NCBI GenBank assembly: GCA_037132395.1
Contig: JBAXPC010000031.1
Span: 1-7,019, forward strand
Origin: SICB01 sp037132395
Lineage (GTDB): Bacteria > Patescibacteriota > Saccharimonadia > CAILAD01 > BJGX01
Reading direction: 5' to 3'
DNA length: 7,019 bases
Shown: one piece after another, positions 1 to 6,856 of the stretch
Layout: every line of letters starts with the position of its first letter
How positions within the stretch are numbered: the first letter of the stretch is position 1
The notes under the pieces: generated by a model
Databases searched by the model: none
Told to the model about the DNA's origin: nothing
The model's input: the letters and a program-made list of their open reading frames with translations, nothing else
Made by a program: the position numbers and the translations under genes

Positions 1-43
1 TGGATAATGATTAGTCCGTTAGCCTGTTGCTTTCTTGGAGCTC

Positions 44-60
44 GATGTCGGTGTAAAGCA
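44..60 (-). repeat. Dispersed repeat piece A, left copy
   Basis: Read on the minus strand, this segment is TGCTTTACACCGACATC. It matches plus-strand bases 7003-7019 (TGCCTTGCACCGACATC) at 15 of 17 positions, with the last ten bases identical. Both copies lie downstream of a gene 3' end in the sense direction of that gene (comM here, the MFS gene at the other end). I infer a dispersed intergenic repeat. Its full length is unknown because the right copy is cut by the window edge. Confidence 0.5.
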
Positions 61-101
61 AAGTACAGTACAGATGCGGTAATAATACCTTTGATTAATT
101 T

Positions 102-128
102 AAAACAATTATTATTGATGACTAATTG
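102..128 (-). terminator. Weak candidate terminator downstream of comM
   Basis: Read on the minus strand, CAATTA (128-123) pairs with TAATTG (111-106). The stem is 6 bp with an 11-base loop, and TTTT follows (105-102), then AAATTAA. The position, about 25 bases past the comM stop, fits a factor-independent terminator. The stem is short and almost all A/T, so it would be weak. The 13 bases at 105-117 recur in inverted orientation behind the MFS gene, so the segment may instead belong to a dispersed repeat. Confidence 0.3.
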
Positions 129-129
129 G

Positions 130-152
130 CAAGGACAGACGACAGAAGGCAG
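130..152 (-). repeat. Dispersed repeat piece B, left copy
   Basis: Read on the minus strand, this starts just past the comM stop with CTGCCTTCTG and ends TGTCCTTG. Plus-strand 6982-7009 begins with the same ten bases and ends with a near-identical tail. The differences are a 6-base TTTCTG insertion, one substitution and a one-base gap. Pieces A and B are adjacent at the right end of the window but separated by about 70 bases here, so the two elements are mosaic rather than simple copies. Confidence 0.45.
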
Positions 153-153
153 C

Positions 154-1650
154 CTATATTCGGTATTGTAGCGCTTCGGCGATGTGCTTCGGTTCGATGT
201 CTGGTGCCGATTCCAGATCGGCAATGGTGCGGCTAACTTTTAGCACCCGCATGTAGGCTCTGGCCGATAGTTTGAGGTTAGTCAGGGCCTGCTCGAGCAA
301 TTGCCTGGCATCAGACTGCAACACGCAGAATTTTTGGATTTGTTTGTTGTTCATCTCGTTATTGGTTTTGATTGACGCATCCGCGAACCTACTTGCCTGG
401 ATCGCTCGAGCTCTGGCAACTCTTTTGCGCACATCTTTGCTAGATTCCGAAGCCTCGGCGTTAATCAGCTGCGACCTCTTAACTCTACCGACATTGACGA
501 CAAGATCGAGCCTATCGAGCAAGGGGCCAGATATTTTGTTGCTATAGCGCTGTATCTGCGAGGGCGAACAGCTGCAGATAGATTCTTGGTCGCCAGCATA
601 GCCACAAGGGCAGGGGTTTTGAGCGGCCACCAGCAAAAACCTTGCTGGGTAGCTCTGAGACGATGTCGCCCGCGCAATAGTTACGCAGCCTTCCTCGAGT
701 GGCTGACGCAGCACCTCTAGTACATTGCGAGCAAACTCTGGTATCTCGTCTAAAAACAGCACGCCACGATGAGCCAAACTAATTTCGCCTGGCTTGGGCC
801 ACTGCCCGCCACCAATTAGAGCAATGTTGCTGGCGGTGTGATGGGGGTTGCGGTACGGCCTAGTTGCTATAATGCCCTGGCTGTTTTGTCCGGCAAGGCT
901 ATGGATTTTGGTAATCTCTAGAGACTCCTCGTAGCTCGGGGCAGGCAAGAGCCCTACTAGCGATTTGGCTAGCATCGATTTACCAGATCCGGGCGGGCCA
1001 CTAAGCAAGATGTTGTGGTTGCCGCTGGCGGCTATCTCGATGGCCCGCTTGGCTTGATCTTGTCCATAGACTTCGCTCATATCAACTTCGGCTTGAGCTT
1101 GCTTGGCTTTGATTGGCGTTGGTGGGAGTGGGGCAATCAGAACTTCGGCAATAAGGTGCTTATAAAGTCCGATAAGTGATTCCACAGGATAGACATTGAT
1201 ACCAACTATTAGCGCAGCCTGGCTGGCCACAGCTGCCGATACGAAAAGATCGGTGATGCCATTTTCTTTGCAAGCCTGAGCGGCCGATAGAGCTCCGTTA
1301 ATGGGCCTCATGGAGCCATCGAGACCTAACTCACCCAAAAAGGCCGAAGACGCTGGTATTGGCCCGACCTGCTTGCTGGCGACGAGTAAGCTAACAGCCA
1401 TTGCCAGATCAAAGCCCGAGCCGTTCTTGGGCAAATCAGCCGGTGCTAGGTTGAGGGTAATTCGGCGCGGCGGAAGATTAAGGCTAGAGTTTTTTATGGC
1501 CGAGCGAACGCGCTCTTTGGCTTCATCGACCGCCTTATTGGCCAACCCGACCACAATAAATCCAGGCAAGCCATTGCTCATGTCGGCTTCAACTTCAATT
1601 AATTGGCAGTCAAGACCGATATTAGTAATAGTATTTACCTTAGCTAGCAT
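154..1650 (-). CDS. comM: ComM/YifB-family AAA+ ATPase (Mg-chelatase-like), 498 aa
   Basis: This is a hexameric AAA+ helicase of the ComM/YifB family. In naturally transformable bacteria ComM drives branch migration during integration of incoming DNA. It acts in the cytoplasm. Numbered from the ATG at 1650, the N-terminal YifB domain (about 1-170) opens MLAKV and carries GLPGF (27-31) and NLAPADLPK (67-75). The AAA+ core has Walker A GPPGSGKS (218-225), Walker B GVLFLDEIPEF (296-306), NPCPCGYAGD (345-354) with a second cysteine pair CSC (359-361), and the LLDRLDL arginine-finger region (377-383). The C-terminal lid has SARAYMRVLKVSRTIADL (462-479). Length is normal for the family and no core motif is missing. 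An in-frame TTG at 1659 would add three residues, but AAGGGGG (1666-1660) sits 9 bases before the ATG and the family begins MLAKV, so the ATG is chosen. It is the last gene of the minus-strand cluster and stops with TAG. The family is certain; a role in competence here is inferred. Confidence 0.95.
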   Translation of the reverse strand: MLAKVNTITNIGLDCQLIEVEADMSNGLPGFIVVGLANKAVDEAKERVRSAIKNSSLNLPPRRITLNLAPADLPKNGSGFDLAMAVSLLVASKQVGPIPASSAFLGELGLDGSMRPINGALSAAQACKENGITDLFVSAAVASQAALIVGINVYPVESLIGLYKHLIAEVLIAPLPPTPIKAKQAQAEVDMSEVYGQDQAKRAIEIAASGNHNILLSGPPGSGKSMLAKSLVGLLPAPSYEESLEITKIHSLAGQNSQGIIATRPYRNPHHTASNIALIGGGQWPKPGEISLAHRGVLFLDEIPEFARNVLEVLRQPLEEGCVTIARATSSQSYPARFLLVAAQNPCPCGYAGDQESICSCSPSQIQRYSNKISGPLLDRLDLVVNVGRVKRSQLINAEASESSKDVRKRVARARAIQASRFADASIKTNNEMNNKQIQKFCVLQSDARQLLEQALTNLKLSARAYMRVLKVSRTIADLESAPDIEPKHIAEALQYRI

Positions 1651-1659
1651 TTGCAACAA

Positions 1660-1666
1660 CCCCCTT
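1660..1666 (-). promoter_or_regulatory. Shine-Dalgarno site of comM
   Basis: The minus strand reads AAGGGGG here, 9 bases before the ATG at 1650-1648. It would abut the alternative TTG at 1659 with no spacing, so it decides the start in favour of the ATG. It is the clearest ribosome binding site in the window. Confidence 0.65.
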
Positions 1667-1678
1667 GTTCTACATCAT

Positions 1679-1684
1679 ATTATA
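1679..1684 (-). promoter_or_regulatory. Candidate -10 box of a comM promoter
   Basis: The minus strand reads TTGTATAATATG, with a consensus TATAAT 28 bases upstream of the comM ATG. This would give a leader of roughly 20 bases that includes the ribosome binding site. The -35 is weak: TTGCTT lies 15 bases further upstream. The site lies in the 78-bp gap after the GalT-like gene, so comM is probably transcribed on its own as well as, or instead of, by read-through. Confidence 0.5.
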
Positions 1685-1728
1685 CAAACAAAAAGCGAAA
1701 AGCAAGCACAAGCGACTTGGAATTATCA

Positions 1729-2829
1729 TTACTTGGAGAAACGGTACCAGCTAGCAGCCGATTCCGGAGGTACGGTATTTATGACCATACCGGTCGCTAC
1801 TTCAAATCCGCCCCAAATGCTACTTCGGCCGTATAGCTTAATGATGCATCGATGGTGGGGGCTAACACCGTTTTCGATAACGAAGTTATAGCTAATTTGG
1901 GCTCCAGTTAGCTTTTGAGTTAGGTGCTTAAGCTGGTGGGCACAGGATTTGAGCTGAGCAGCACTAAATTTATCGAAGCGCTCAATGTGCCGCTTGGGTA
2001 TTAGCCAAACCTCAAAAGGGTACTGCGAGGCATAAGGGCAAATAATAAAAAAATTCTCATCCTCGGCAACGACTCGCTTTTTTTGATCGCGTTCGAAAGA
2101 TATAATATCGTCAATCGGCTCCTTCTTTTTATCTAAGTAGTACTCTTCGATATGGTTTGAATGGTCCTGAAATCGCTTCGGGATAATCGGCAGAGCAAAT
2201 ATCTGGCTATGAGCGTGCGCCAAGCTAGCACCGGCCTCAAAACCGTCGTTTCTGAAAACCAAGACATAGGCAATGCCTTCTTTATTTAGTAAATTTGCAG
2301 TACGCATCTGGTAGGCCTTCAGGACGCGTCCAATTTGAGCCAACGACAGCTTCGCAAAGGGCACATTGGCCAGCGGAGTATCAATTACCAGCTCCTGGAT
2401 GCCATGAGATTTGGGGTTATCCATCGTTAGCGCCGGGAATCTGTTTTTGACGACCTTCACCAGCCACTCTCCTTCTTTTTTGATACTGTAAACCTCTTTT
2501 TCTTTATCAAGATTTGGACTATCGGCAGTTTCGATTAGAGGATGGCGATTTTTACTAGTGTCGTAGGGTCTTTTGCCACGACCCGGGGATACTATTACAT
2601 ACTCATCGAACAAGTAGTCGCGCCGTATTTCGGTCTCGACACCTTCGATGTCTAGCATGACGGGCTTACACTGCCAGGCGTCGTCAGGGTTTACCGTCTC
2701 GGTATCTATCTCGCAGGTTACAAAATTTTCGAACGAGTCATCAGGGCTAACCTTGTCAGGCTTGGTTATATGCCTAGCACGCTGGTGGAAATTATCAGAT
2801 GATTTAGATTTGTTTTCGGCTGAGCTCAT
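1729..2829 (-). CDS. Divergent GalT/HIT-superfamily nucleotidyltransferase, 366 aa
   Basis: This resembles hexose-1-phosphate uridylyltransferase (GalT), which transfers a nucleotidyl group between a nucleotide sugar and a sugar phosphate through a covalent His intermediate. Family features are EIRRDYLFDEYVIVSPGRGKRP-like opening residues (67-88), KNRFPAL (128-134), FRNDGFEAGASLAHAHSQ (192-209), PFEVWLIPKRH (271-281) and a GalT-like end, GGFEVATGMVIN (340-351) with PPESAA (354-359). HAH (205-207) replaces the usual HPH but keeps the second His, the nucleophile in GalT. The CxxC zinc pair expected after the RP motif is absent: the sequence there is RPYDTSKNRHP. About 65 polar residues precede the fold. 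It lies 53 bp after the 411-aa glycosyltransferase, so it may supply or recycle a nucleotide sugar for its neighbours. A related activity on ADP-sugars or dinucleotide phosphates is equally possible, so no gene symbol is given. AAGAGG sits only one base before the ATG, which makes the exact start less sure; no other start codon precedes the conserved region. Confidence 0.85.
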   Translation of the reverse strand: MSSAENKSKSSDNFHQRARHITKPDKVSPDDSFENFVTCEIDTETVNPDDAWQCKPVMLDIEGVETEIRRDYLFDEYVIVSPGRGKRPYDTSKNRHPLIETADSPNLDKEKEVYSIKKEGEWLVKVVKNRFPALTMDNPKSHGIQELVIDTPLANVPFAKLSLAQIGRVLKAYQMRTANLLNKEGIAYVLVFRNDGFEAGASLAHAHSQIFALPIIPKRFQDHSNHIEEYYLDKKKEPIDDIISFERDQKKRVVAEDENFFIICPYASQYPFEVWLIPKRHIERFDKFSAAQLKSCAHQLKHLTQKLTGAQISYNFVIENGVSPHHRCIIKLYGRSSIWGGFEVATGMVINTVPPESAASWYRFSK

Positions 2830-2882
2830 ACCTCTTATGTTACCAAGTTTTTGGGGCTAAAGCTACTTAATTGGAATCGACT

Positions 2883-4118
2883 CTAAACTATATCAGAGTA
2901 GATCTTGAGTAGTTTTTTGGCCTGCTTGTCGATTGTGATAGTCATCGCAATTTGTTTTGCCTTTTTACCATAATCAGCAGCGAGGTCTTTGTTGTCAATT
3001 AGCTCATTACAAGCAGTAGCGAAACTAGAGGCGCTATTTTTTGCCAATATTCCGGTTACTTTATCTTCGGCCAGCGGCGATATCTCGGGGTCTAGAAACA
3101 CAATCGGCTTAGATACTATGGCGGCTTCATTGAGCACCAGACCTTGAGTGTCGGTCAGAGATGCAAAACAAAATACATTGCTTGCCTTAAAGCAAGCAAA
3201 AGTTTTGGCTCTATCGAGCATCCCAGTGAATACAATATTTTGTCTAACGCCAGTCGCCTCAGCTAATTCTTTGAGCTCTTCGCTGTATGGGCCATCGCCC
3301 ACAATAAGTAGCTTGACATCGGGGTGGCGCTCCAAAATCTTTGGCATACTACGAATTATGAGCTGAATATTTTTTTCTTTGCCGAGCCTACCAACAAACA
3401 GCAAAAGTGGCCCATCAGAATCTATTTGGTAATAGCGTCTCGCATCAAAATCGGTTTTTATATCTAGCTCCTGGAGGTCAATGCCGGTTGGCAAAACATG
3501 AACGTTGTCAAAATTACCATAATCTTTTAGTGACCTCACCATTTTTAGAGAAGGCGCAATTACGGCGTCGCAGTTTTCATAAAATATGCCAATACTTTCC
3601 AAAATAAGCTTACGGTTCCATGTCTTAATCGAGCGGTTTGGCTTCAAATATGGGAGCAATTCTTTGTACTTATCAGTAGACTTTAGCAGTGCTGGCGCTA
3701 CCAGGATACCGAGTAAGACACCAATCATCATTTTTTTATAAACCCGCACATACTGATCGATGTCTGTATGGTGGGTCGATACAATCGGTATGTTGTCTTC
3801 CTTAGCGATGCGCATCCCTAGCAGCCCTATTTGGGCTGGAGTATGGATATGAACAATATCTAGGCCATGCGAGCGCACTTGTTTGATGATGCCCGGGGTA
3901 AAGGGCATCGTTTCGCGGTGGTGCTCGTACCAAATACTCGGGAACGACCTAAAGCGCACTACATAGGCTGGGTCGGTCTGCTTTTTGTCGGCCGATTGGG
4001 GAGCAAATATCACTACTTCATGACCAAGCTTGATGAGCTCTTTGGCAAACAGCTCGACCGAAACAGCCACGCCATCAACCTGGGGGTAATAGCGGTCTGT
4101 AAAAAAGCCAATTTTCAT
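2883..4118 (-). CDS. GT4-family (GT-B fold) glycosyltransferase, 411 aa
   Basis: This is a retaining glycosyltransferase of family GT4. It is closest in pattern to processive or single-step diacylglycerol glucosyltransferases and PimB-like mannosyltransferases. The N-terminal Rossmann half opens MKIGFFTDRYYPQVDGVAVS (1-20) and has HIHTPAQIGLLG (90-101) and STHHTDIDQY (114-123). The nucleotide-sugar half has VLPTGID (208-214), FVGRLGKEKN (241-250) with the phosphate-contacting Arg244 and Lys249, IVGDGP (272-277), and TDTQGLVLNEA (322-332). In the last motif Asp323 holds the place of the first Glu of the EX7E signature and Glu331 is kept. Residues 130-146 are strongly hydrophobic and lie within an insertion of roughly 40 residues, which suggests membrane contact. 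The start ATG overlaps the upstream stop as ATGA, so translation is probably coupled. The acceptor and sugar cannot be read from the sequence; a lipid acceptor is an inference. Confidence 0.9.
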   Translation of the reverse strand: MKIGFFTDRYYPQVDGVAVSVELFAKELIKLGHEVVIFAPQSADKKQTDPAYVVRFRSFPSIWYEHHRETMPFTPGIIKQVRSHGLDIVHIHTPAQIGLLGMRIAKEDNIPIVSTHHTDIDQYVRVYKKMMIGVLLGILVAPALLKSTDKYKELLPYLKPNRSIKTWNRKLILESIGIFYENCDAVIAPSLKMVRSLKDYGNFDNVHVLPTGIDLQELDIKTDFDARRYYQIDSDGPLLLFVGRLGKEKNIQLIIRSMPKILERHPDVKLLIVGDGPYSEELKELAEATGVRQNIVFTGMLDRAKTFACFKASNVFCFASLTDTQGLVLNEAAIVSKPIVFLDPEISPLAEDKVTGILAKNSASSFATACNELIDNKDLAADYGKKAKQIAMTITIDKQAKKLLKIYSDIV

Positions 4119-5143
4119 CTATTTTTATCCAGGAAGCTGAGGTATATTTTTTCTATATTTTTCATTACTGTTTTGGTGTCATAAGCCTGGGCAATATGCT
4201 TGGCCTTGTCTTGAGATTTACTATAGAATGCCTTGTCGCTGGAGAGTTTTTTAATGGTCTGCACAAATCCACTGTCGCTAGATGCTTCTTCATACCAGTT
4301 TTTAAAGGTGAGGTGGTATTGGTCGTTGTTTCTTAAAAGCACTGGCAGGCCTGCTGCTGCACCTTCAATAATTACGATCCCAAAAGTTTCTTGCTCTGAG
4401 GGCAAGAAAAATAGATCAGAAGCCTGGTAGTACGCAGTCACATCCTTGTGCTCAATTACTCCTGTGAAGTGAACATTAGCCGGGGCACTTTTCATCATTT
4501 TTTGCATTTCAGAGTAGTTCGCAGCAGCGTGCTTAAAAGGTATGCCACCGACCCAAATAAATTCCATATCCGGTAAGCTTTTGGCGCAAGCCATAAAGCT
4601 ATCGACTCTTTTTCGAGGCTGGACTTGACCATTACAGACAACTACAAACTTATCTTTGCTGATCTTGAGTAGTTTGCGAGCTGCAGTTTTTTTGGCCGGA
4701 GTATTGGCGTAATCAGCGGTCTCGATCATATTAGGAACTACATAGGTGGGTTTTTTGATGCCTAATTTTTTGAGCTGATCTTCTACTTCTTGGCTAACAG
4801 CGAATATGCCATCAGCACGATTATAAAACCATCGGAGGTATAGCTTGGCTAAGGGGTACCAAAACCTGGCGCCAACCAGACTACCTATAAACGAATCAGG
4901 CACAACATGTGCAGAAACAAACTTGATGCTACCTCGTGACAGCAAGAATCTTATTCCATAAAAACCGACAGTATGTACATGTACGATATCTGCCTTAAAG
5001 TTTTTTTGATTGGTATGGACCTCGAACTCCGGCGTATACTTTTTAAGCCCGGCGAGGTGTTCGGTATAAGCAGTGTGGACGCCATGCCCCTGTACTGTGA
5101 ATGCACTGTCTGATATTACGTTGATGGTGTATGTTTTATTCAT
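4115..5143 (-). CDS. GT4-family glycosyltransferase, 342 aa, first gene of the cluster
   Basis: This is a second GT-B, GT4-type glycosyltransferase. It resembles the shorter Gram-positive glycolipid glycosyltransferases more than its neighbour. Landmarks are QGHGVHTAY (18-26, the donor/acceptor loop near the N-terminus), DIVHVHTVGFYG (52-63), PDSFIGSLVGARFWYPLAKL (82-101, hydrophobic and probably the membrane or acceptor face), GIFAVSQEVEDQL (112-124), GQVQPRKRVD (172-181) with the phosphate-binding Arg/Lys, FIWVGG (195-200) and SEQETFGIVIIEGAAAGLPV (249-268). The last contains an intact E252-x7-E260 pair. No signal peptide is present, so the enzyme is cytoplasmic or peripheral. The ATG at 5143 has no Shine-Dalgarno sequence. 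Its TGA stop overlaps the start of the 411-aa enzyme by 4 bp. The two enzymes probably act in sequence, for example adding a first and second sugar to the same acceptor, but the order and substrate are inferred. Confidence 0.9.
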   Translation of the reverse strand: MNKTYTINVISDSAFTVQGHGVHTAYTEHLAGLKKYTPEFEVHTNQKNFKADIVHVHTVGFYGIRFLLSRGSIKFVSAHVVPDSFIGSLVGARFWYPLAKLYLRWFYNRADGIFAVSQEVEDQLKKLGIKKPTYVVPNMIETADYANTPAKKTAARKLLKISKDKFVVVCNGQVQPRKRVDSFMACAKSLPDMEFIWVGGIPFKHAAANYSEMQKMMKSAPANVHFTGVIEHKDVTAYYQASDLFFLPSEQETFGIVIIEGAAAGLPVLLRNNDQYHLTFKNWYEEASSDSGFVQTIKKLSSDKAFYSKSQDKAKHIAQAYDTKTVMKNIEKIYLSFLDKNR

Positions 5144-5155
5144 ATATTTAAGTCT

Positions 5156-5164
5156 ATTATTACA
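5156..5164 (-). promoter_or_regulatory. Candidate extended -10 of the glycosyltransferase operon
   Basis: The minus strand reads TGTAATAAT: a TGn extension followed by AATAAT, five of six to the -10 consensus. It ends 12 bases before the ATG at 5143, so a transcript from here would have a leader of only about five bases. That agrees with the lack of a ribosome binding site. No convincing -35 is seen. The whole stretch 5144-5235 is AT-rich and offers other -10-like hexamers, including TATTAT at 5230-5235. Confidence 0.35.
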
Positions 5165-5227
5165 TTTTTATCGTCATCGAGCACTACCTAAATTGAAGTT
5201 AATTATCAATTACTTATATAACCATCC

Positions 5228-5233
5228 TATAAT
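5228..5233 (+). promoter_or_regulatory. Candidate -10 box facing the MFS gene
   Basis: The plus strand has a consensus TATAAT inside CCTATAATATT. The -35 is poor, with ATCAAT 17 bases upstream. It lies at the edge of the AT-rich promoter zone and would transcribe rightward through the palindrome and the hydrolase remnant into the MFS gene, leaving a leader of over 350 bases. The reverse complement of the overlapping bases also resembles a -10, so the site could serve either strand. Confidence 0.35.
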
Positions 5234-5262
5234 ATTTCCTCGAATTGGTCCAATGTTGCACG

Positions 5263-5284
5263 GTTAGCCTCTCTAGAGGCTAAC
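5263..5284. repeat. Perfect palindrome with 10-bp arms in the divergent spacer
   Basis: GTTAGCCTCT and AGAGGCTAAC are exact reverse complements separated only by CT. As RNA this is a 9-bp stem with a four-base loop on either strand. No T-run follows on either side, so it is not a standard terminator. It lies about 30 bases downstream of the plus-strand TATAAT and 120 bases upstream of the glycosyltransferase start. That suits an operator for a dimeric regulator or a leader hairpin. It also lies inside the open frame of the hydrolase remnant. Confidence 0.55.
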
Positions 5285-5611
5285 TTAAGCAAGCTACCTC
5301 AGGGCCAAATCGCTAAGCACAAAGCGCCAAAGCGGGTGGAAACCGAAATAGCCGGCGACTTGCCACACCTACTAGTTGTCAAGCTTCTTAAATCAGCTGA
5401 CTCTAGGCACCACCATTGTTGATGGTGGCAAAGACAAGCTCGTCAATATTGAGCATTTTGAATCTAAGATCACTAATCCAAAAATCAAGCTGCTCAAATT
5501 CGAGCGCTTCGGCCACCTCTTTCCGCTCGAAGAGCCCCAAAAAACTGCCGATATCATCTTGCAGATTATCAATCAGCCCAAAATTCGTGCTAATATAGGT
5601 TCAAAATAAGC

Positions 5612-6856
5612 ATGTACAAAAGTCTCCTAACCAACCGCAACTTCCTCAAAATCTGGCTGGCCCAGTTGTTTTCGCAATTAGCCGCCAACCTGCTTAACTT
5701 CGCCCTGATTATCAGAGTCTTTGAGCTTTCAGCTAATACCAAATACGCCAATATATCTGTTAGTTTGCTGATATTATCATTTGGCGTACCATCGATTATA
5801 TTTGCAGTCCTGGCCGGTGCCTATGTCGACCACATGGATCGTAAAAAAGTATTAGTTATAACAAATATTGTTAGAGCTGTTCTTGTGTTGTGTTTTTTAT
5901 TGTTCGAAACCAATCTGATGTTCGTTTATCTGACAGTATTTATAATTTCGACTTTTTCGCAGTTCTTTACTCCTGCCGAATCGGCTGCATTACCTAAGCT
6001 AGTCGATAAAAAGCACCTAGTTGTTGCTAATTCGCTATTCTTATTTACGCTATACAGCTCTTTTATACTTGGCTACAGCTTGGCTGGGCCGATTATTTCT
6101 ACATGGGGTGCCAATTCGGTTTATTTGGCTACATCAATTGCATTTGCCACCTCTGCGCTCCTAAGCCTGGGGTTGCCTAAACTTAGGGCTAACCATAAAG
6201 GTCTCGATTTTAAGGCTATCAACCATGATGTTTTTGTGACAATTCGACAGACCACCAATAAGATACTCAAAACCCCGGCCCTGCTATTTCCAATAATAAA
6301 TCTGACAATAGGCCAGATGCTAATCGGTATCATCGCCGTCGTCGCACCAGCGCTGGCTATCTTGCTATTCAATCAAAGCCTGGCCAGCACAAGCTACAAA
6401 CTAATAGTGCCAACTGCGGTTGGTATGATTGTCGGGGCAGTACTGGTGGGCCAAATATTTCGCAATGTTCATAAGGCCAAGCTTATTAATGTCGGTATCG
6501 TTATCGCCGTGGTATCGTTATTCGGCATCGGCCTTTCTAAGAGCTATATGGGATCACCGCTCTACACCTATATCATCGTTACCCTAGCATTTGGGCTGGG
6601 CTTTGCCAACGCCATGATTGGAGTATCCGCCCAGACCTTGCTCCAAATTCACTCTACCGACGAAGAGCGTGGCAAAATATTCGGGACCCTCAATATGATG
6701 ATGAACCTCGCCGCCACTCTACCTGTGCTGCTTGCGGGCATTACTGCCGATCTCATCAGTCCGTCTTCGGTGCTGCTCATAGCTGGTGCAATGGTTGCGA
6801 CCTACGGCATATATCAATTTGTGACGCTCAAAAAGCACGAGCTGGTAGATAGATAG
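5612..6856 (+). CDS. MFS transporter, MefA/EntS-like (MFS_3 type), 414 aa
   Basis: This is a major facilitator superfamily permease of the cytoplasmic membrane, probably a proton-driven exporter. About 12 hydrophobic segments can be drawn, roughly at 12-37, 48-72, 78-98, 102-119, 138-160, 165-188, 222-253, 264-282, 290-308, 316-338, 360-376 and 384-405, with a hydrophilic central loop at 189-221. The MFS signature between helices 2 and 3 is GAYVDHMDRKK (69-79). FFTPAESAALPKLV (118-131) followed by ANS (139-141) is typical of the MefA/EntS-like branch, as is the second-half QTLLQIHSTDEERGKIFG (341-358). Length is normal for the family. The substrate cannot be assigned: macrolide-type drugs, siderophores and lipids are all known for this group. 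The ATG follows the stop of the hydrolase remnant by two bases. The nearest Shine-Dalgarno-like AGG is about 12 bases upstream, which is distant, so coupling to the upstream frame may matter. It stops with TAG. Confidence 0.92.
   Translation: MYKSLLTNRNFLKIWLAQLFSQLAANLLNFALIIRVFELSANTKYANISVSLLILSFGVPSIIFAVLAGAYVDHMDRKKVLVITNIVRAVLVLCFLLFETNLMFVYLTVFIISTFSQFFTPAESAALPKLVDKKHLVVANSLFLFTLYSSFILGYSLAGPIISTWGANSVYLATSIAFATSALLSLGLPKLRANHKGLDFKAINHDVFVTIRQTTNKILKTPALLFPIINLTIGQMLIGIIAVVAPALAILLFNQSLASTSYKLIVPTAVGMIVGAVLVGQIFRNVHKAKLINVGIVIAVVSLFGIGLSKSYMGSPLYTYIIVTLAFGLGFANAMIGVSAQTLLQIHSTDEERGKIFGTLNMMMNLAATLPVLLAGITADLISPSSVLLIAGAMVATYGIYQFVTLKKHELVDR

Larger units (their letters stand above)
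5222..5609 (+). pseudogene. Alpha/beta-hydrolase remnant, 5' truncated and probably frameshifted
   Basis: The 3' part (5376-5609, only a TTG available as start, no ribosome binding site) encodes a typical alpha/beta-hydrolase C-terminus. TTIVDGGKDKLV carries the acid Asp, and RFGHLFPLEEP carries the catalytic His followed by the usual ExP. The nucleophile Ser domain, which should lie some 150 or more residues earlier, is absent. An in-frame TAG lies at 5373-5375. In another frame, 5222-5405 is open and protein-like (for example APKRVETEIAGDLPHL and VVKLLKSADS) but has no start codon, and runs into a TGA at 5406-5408 after crossing the start of the 3' part. Dropping one base near 5397 joins the two frames. 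I read this as a decayed gene whose front is lost; the upstream frame is not recognised by itself. The TAA lies two bases before the MFS start, as expected of a former operon partner. Alternatively the 3' part is a small expressed protein. Confidence 0.55.

Noticed and set aside
1..171. A plus-strand frame open from the window edge to a TAG at 169-171 (56 codons), running into the comM 3' end.
   Set aside because: It is short, overlaps a terminator candidate and repeat pieces, encodes no recognisable motif, and an open stretch of this length occurs by chance. It could only be judged with upstream sequence.
2901..4675. The 15-mer GATCTTGAGTAGTTT occurring in both glycosyltransferase genes (2901-2915 and 4661-4675).
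   Set aside because: Both copies encode the common helix sequence KLLKI in the same reading frame, so codon coincidence between two Lys/Leu-rich proteins explains it.
5253..5267. A leader peptide ORF (ATG TTG CAC GGT TAG) ending in the palindrome.
   Set aside because: It is only four codons, lacks a ribosome binding site, and there is no regulatory-codon run or alternative hairpin to support attenuation.
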